A stretch of DNA of 6,160 nucleotides from an uncultured bacterium (GTDB lineage Bacteria; Cyanobacteriota; Vampirovibrionia; Gastranaerophilales; Gastranaerophilaceae). A model generated the notes under the pieces. It was not told where the DNA came from. It made no database searches and worked only from the letters and a program-made list of their open reading frames with translations. The stretch lies in contig USFB01000057.1 of NCBI GenBank assembly GCA_900553895.1, positions 1 through 6,160 of the forward strand, read 5' to 3'. Positions 5,638 through 6,160 of the stretch are shown here, in pieces. Each line of letters opens with the position of its first letter. The first letter of the stretch is position 1. The position numbers and the translations under genes are program-made.

Positions 5638-6160
5638 ATGTCAAGATTAAACAAAACCGAAGAAATAATTGAACTTGCAATGATGTTTCAGAACAGCTTT
5701 TGTGGGCTTTGTATTGATGATATACAGGCACATTTTGAATGTTCAAGACGTACGGCTGAAAGAATGAAAGCACTTTTGTTTGACTTATTCCCTGAAAAGA
5801 TAGAGGAAGTTCCAACTTCTGATAAGAAAAAGAGATGGCGATTTGTCAAAGGCACAATGAATGCTCTTATAAAATTTTCTGCAAATGATTTTGCTAACTT
5901 GGAATATCTTAAAGGCTTATCAAATGATGAAAATAAAAAGAACGAGATTGATGAACTGATTGCGAAGATTAAGGCTTTGACTCCTCAAAAGAATTTACAA
6001 TCACTTGATACAGATGTTTTTGCATATCCTCTAAACCCAAACCATTATGGAACCGCGGAACAAGTATTACAAGAAGCTATGGCAGCAGGTATTGTTCCTC
6101 TCGTTATGAATAATCCTGCTGAAAAATTTTTAGTTAAACATAATAAAACAGGTTTGATTT
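5638..6160 (+). CDS. WYL-type HTH transcriptional regulator joined in frame to a glycosyltransferase segment, 3' partial
   Basis: Translation from ATG 5638 stays open to the window end (174 complete codons). Residues 1 to about 126 look like the N-terminal winged-HTH part of a WYL-domain regulator. It begins MSRLNKTEEIIELAMMFQ, followed by a recognition-helix pattern CSRRTAERMKALLFDLFP and KRWRF, then a helical linker ELIAKIKALTPQKN. From about residue 127 the sequence changes character to FAYPLNPNHYGTAEQVLQEA, then MAAGIVPLVMNNPAE and KTGLI. That is the donor-site region of a GT-B glycosyltransferase (group 1/GT4). A normal WYL protein continues with a WYL domain of roughly 200 residues, absent here. 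The ribosome binding site is weak (AAGAAAG near 5613). No stop or frameshift separates the parts. It may be a true deletion fusion or a mis-joined assembly. The two halves are each recognisable; a functional hybrid is doubtful. Confidence 0.75.
   Translation, partial: MSRLNKTEEIIELAMMFQNSFCGLCIDDIQAHFECSRRTAERMKALLFDLFPEKIEEVPTSDKKKRWRFVKGTMNALIKFSANDFANLEYLKGLSNDENKKNEIDELIAKIKALTPQKNLQSLDTDVFAYPLNPNHYGTAEQVLQEAMAAGIVPLVMNNPAEKFLVKHNKTGLI
6016..6160 (+). other. Glycosyltransferase group 1 C-terminal domain fragment within the chimeric ORF
   Basis: In the same frame as the upstream HTH, this segment reads VFAYPLNPNHYGTAEQVLQ then EAMAAGIVPLVMNNPAEKFL and VKHNKTGLI. It carries the E-x7-E-like nucleotide-sugar site of GT-B enzymes (Glu in AEQ and in QEAMAAG), followed by the 'G-x-P-x-V' strand and the late N-x-TGLI strand seen in group 1 glycosyltransferases. 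The N-terminal acceptor domain and the first part of the C-terminal domain are absent. The fragment is cut by the window end. Confidence 0.75.

Overview
This is a chromosomal window from an AT-rich bacterium using the standard bacterial code (TGG for Trp; TGA, TAA and TAG as stops). The content is mostly housekeeping: ruvA, a LysM membrane protein, radA, a tRNA-Ser and a TatD/amidohydrolase-like enzyme. The style would suit a gut-type low-GC lineage such as Gastranaerophilales/Melainabacteria or a Firmicute, but nothing here fixes the taxonomy and I hold this loosely. Both ends run off the window. The left end is the last 19 codons of a gene that looks like the RbgA/YlqF GTPase. The right end is an ORF still open at 6160.

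Layout. 1-60: 3' end of the RbgA-like gene. 61-1020: a decayed type II restriction-modification module on the minus strand. It consists of a Dam-family adenine methyltransferase that has lost its N-terminal half (631-1002) and a PD-(D/E)XK restriction endonuclease broken by two homopolymer frameshifts and a stop codon (110-646). The endonuclease does not appear as a single ORF, but reading the minus strand in three frames recovers one continuous protein. 1061-1238: tRNA-Ser(UGA) on the minus strand, with a good promoter and an intrinsic terminator. 1257-3976: divergent rightward block of ruvA (Holliday junction binding), a single-pass LysM protein and radA (branch-migration ATPase); the last two are only 3 bp apart. 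4114-5553: a metal-dependent amidohydrolase-2 protein and, 9 bp later, a stand-alone Cas4/RecB-like nuclease with a TTG start and four cysteines. 5584-6160: a promoter and an ORF that begins as a WYL-type HTH regulator and switches in frame to a glycosyltransferase C-terminal segment.

Working together. ruvA, radA and the RecB-like nuclease all belong to recombination and repair, so the neighbourhood leans that way, but only lysM-radA and amidohydrolase-nuclease are close enough to suggest cotranscription. I see no CRISPR array, transposase or convincing new defence system. The two observations most worth following are the eroded restriction-modification island beside the tRNA gene and the regulator/glycosyltransferase junction at about 6013-6021, which is either a real fusion or an assembly chimera.
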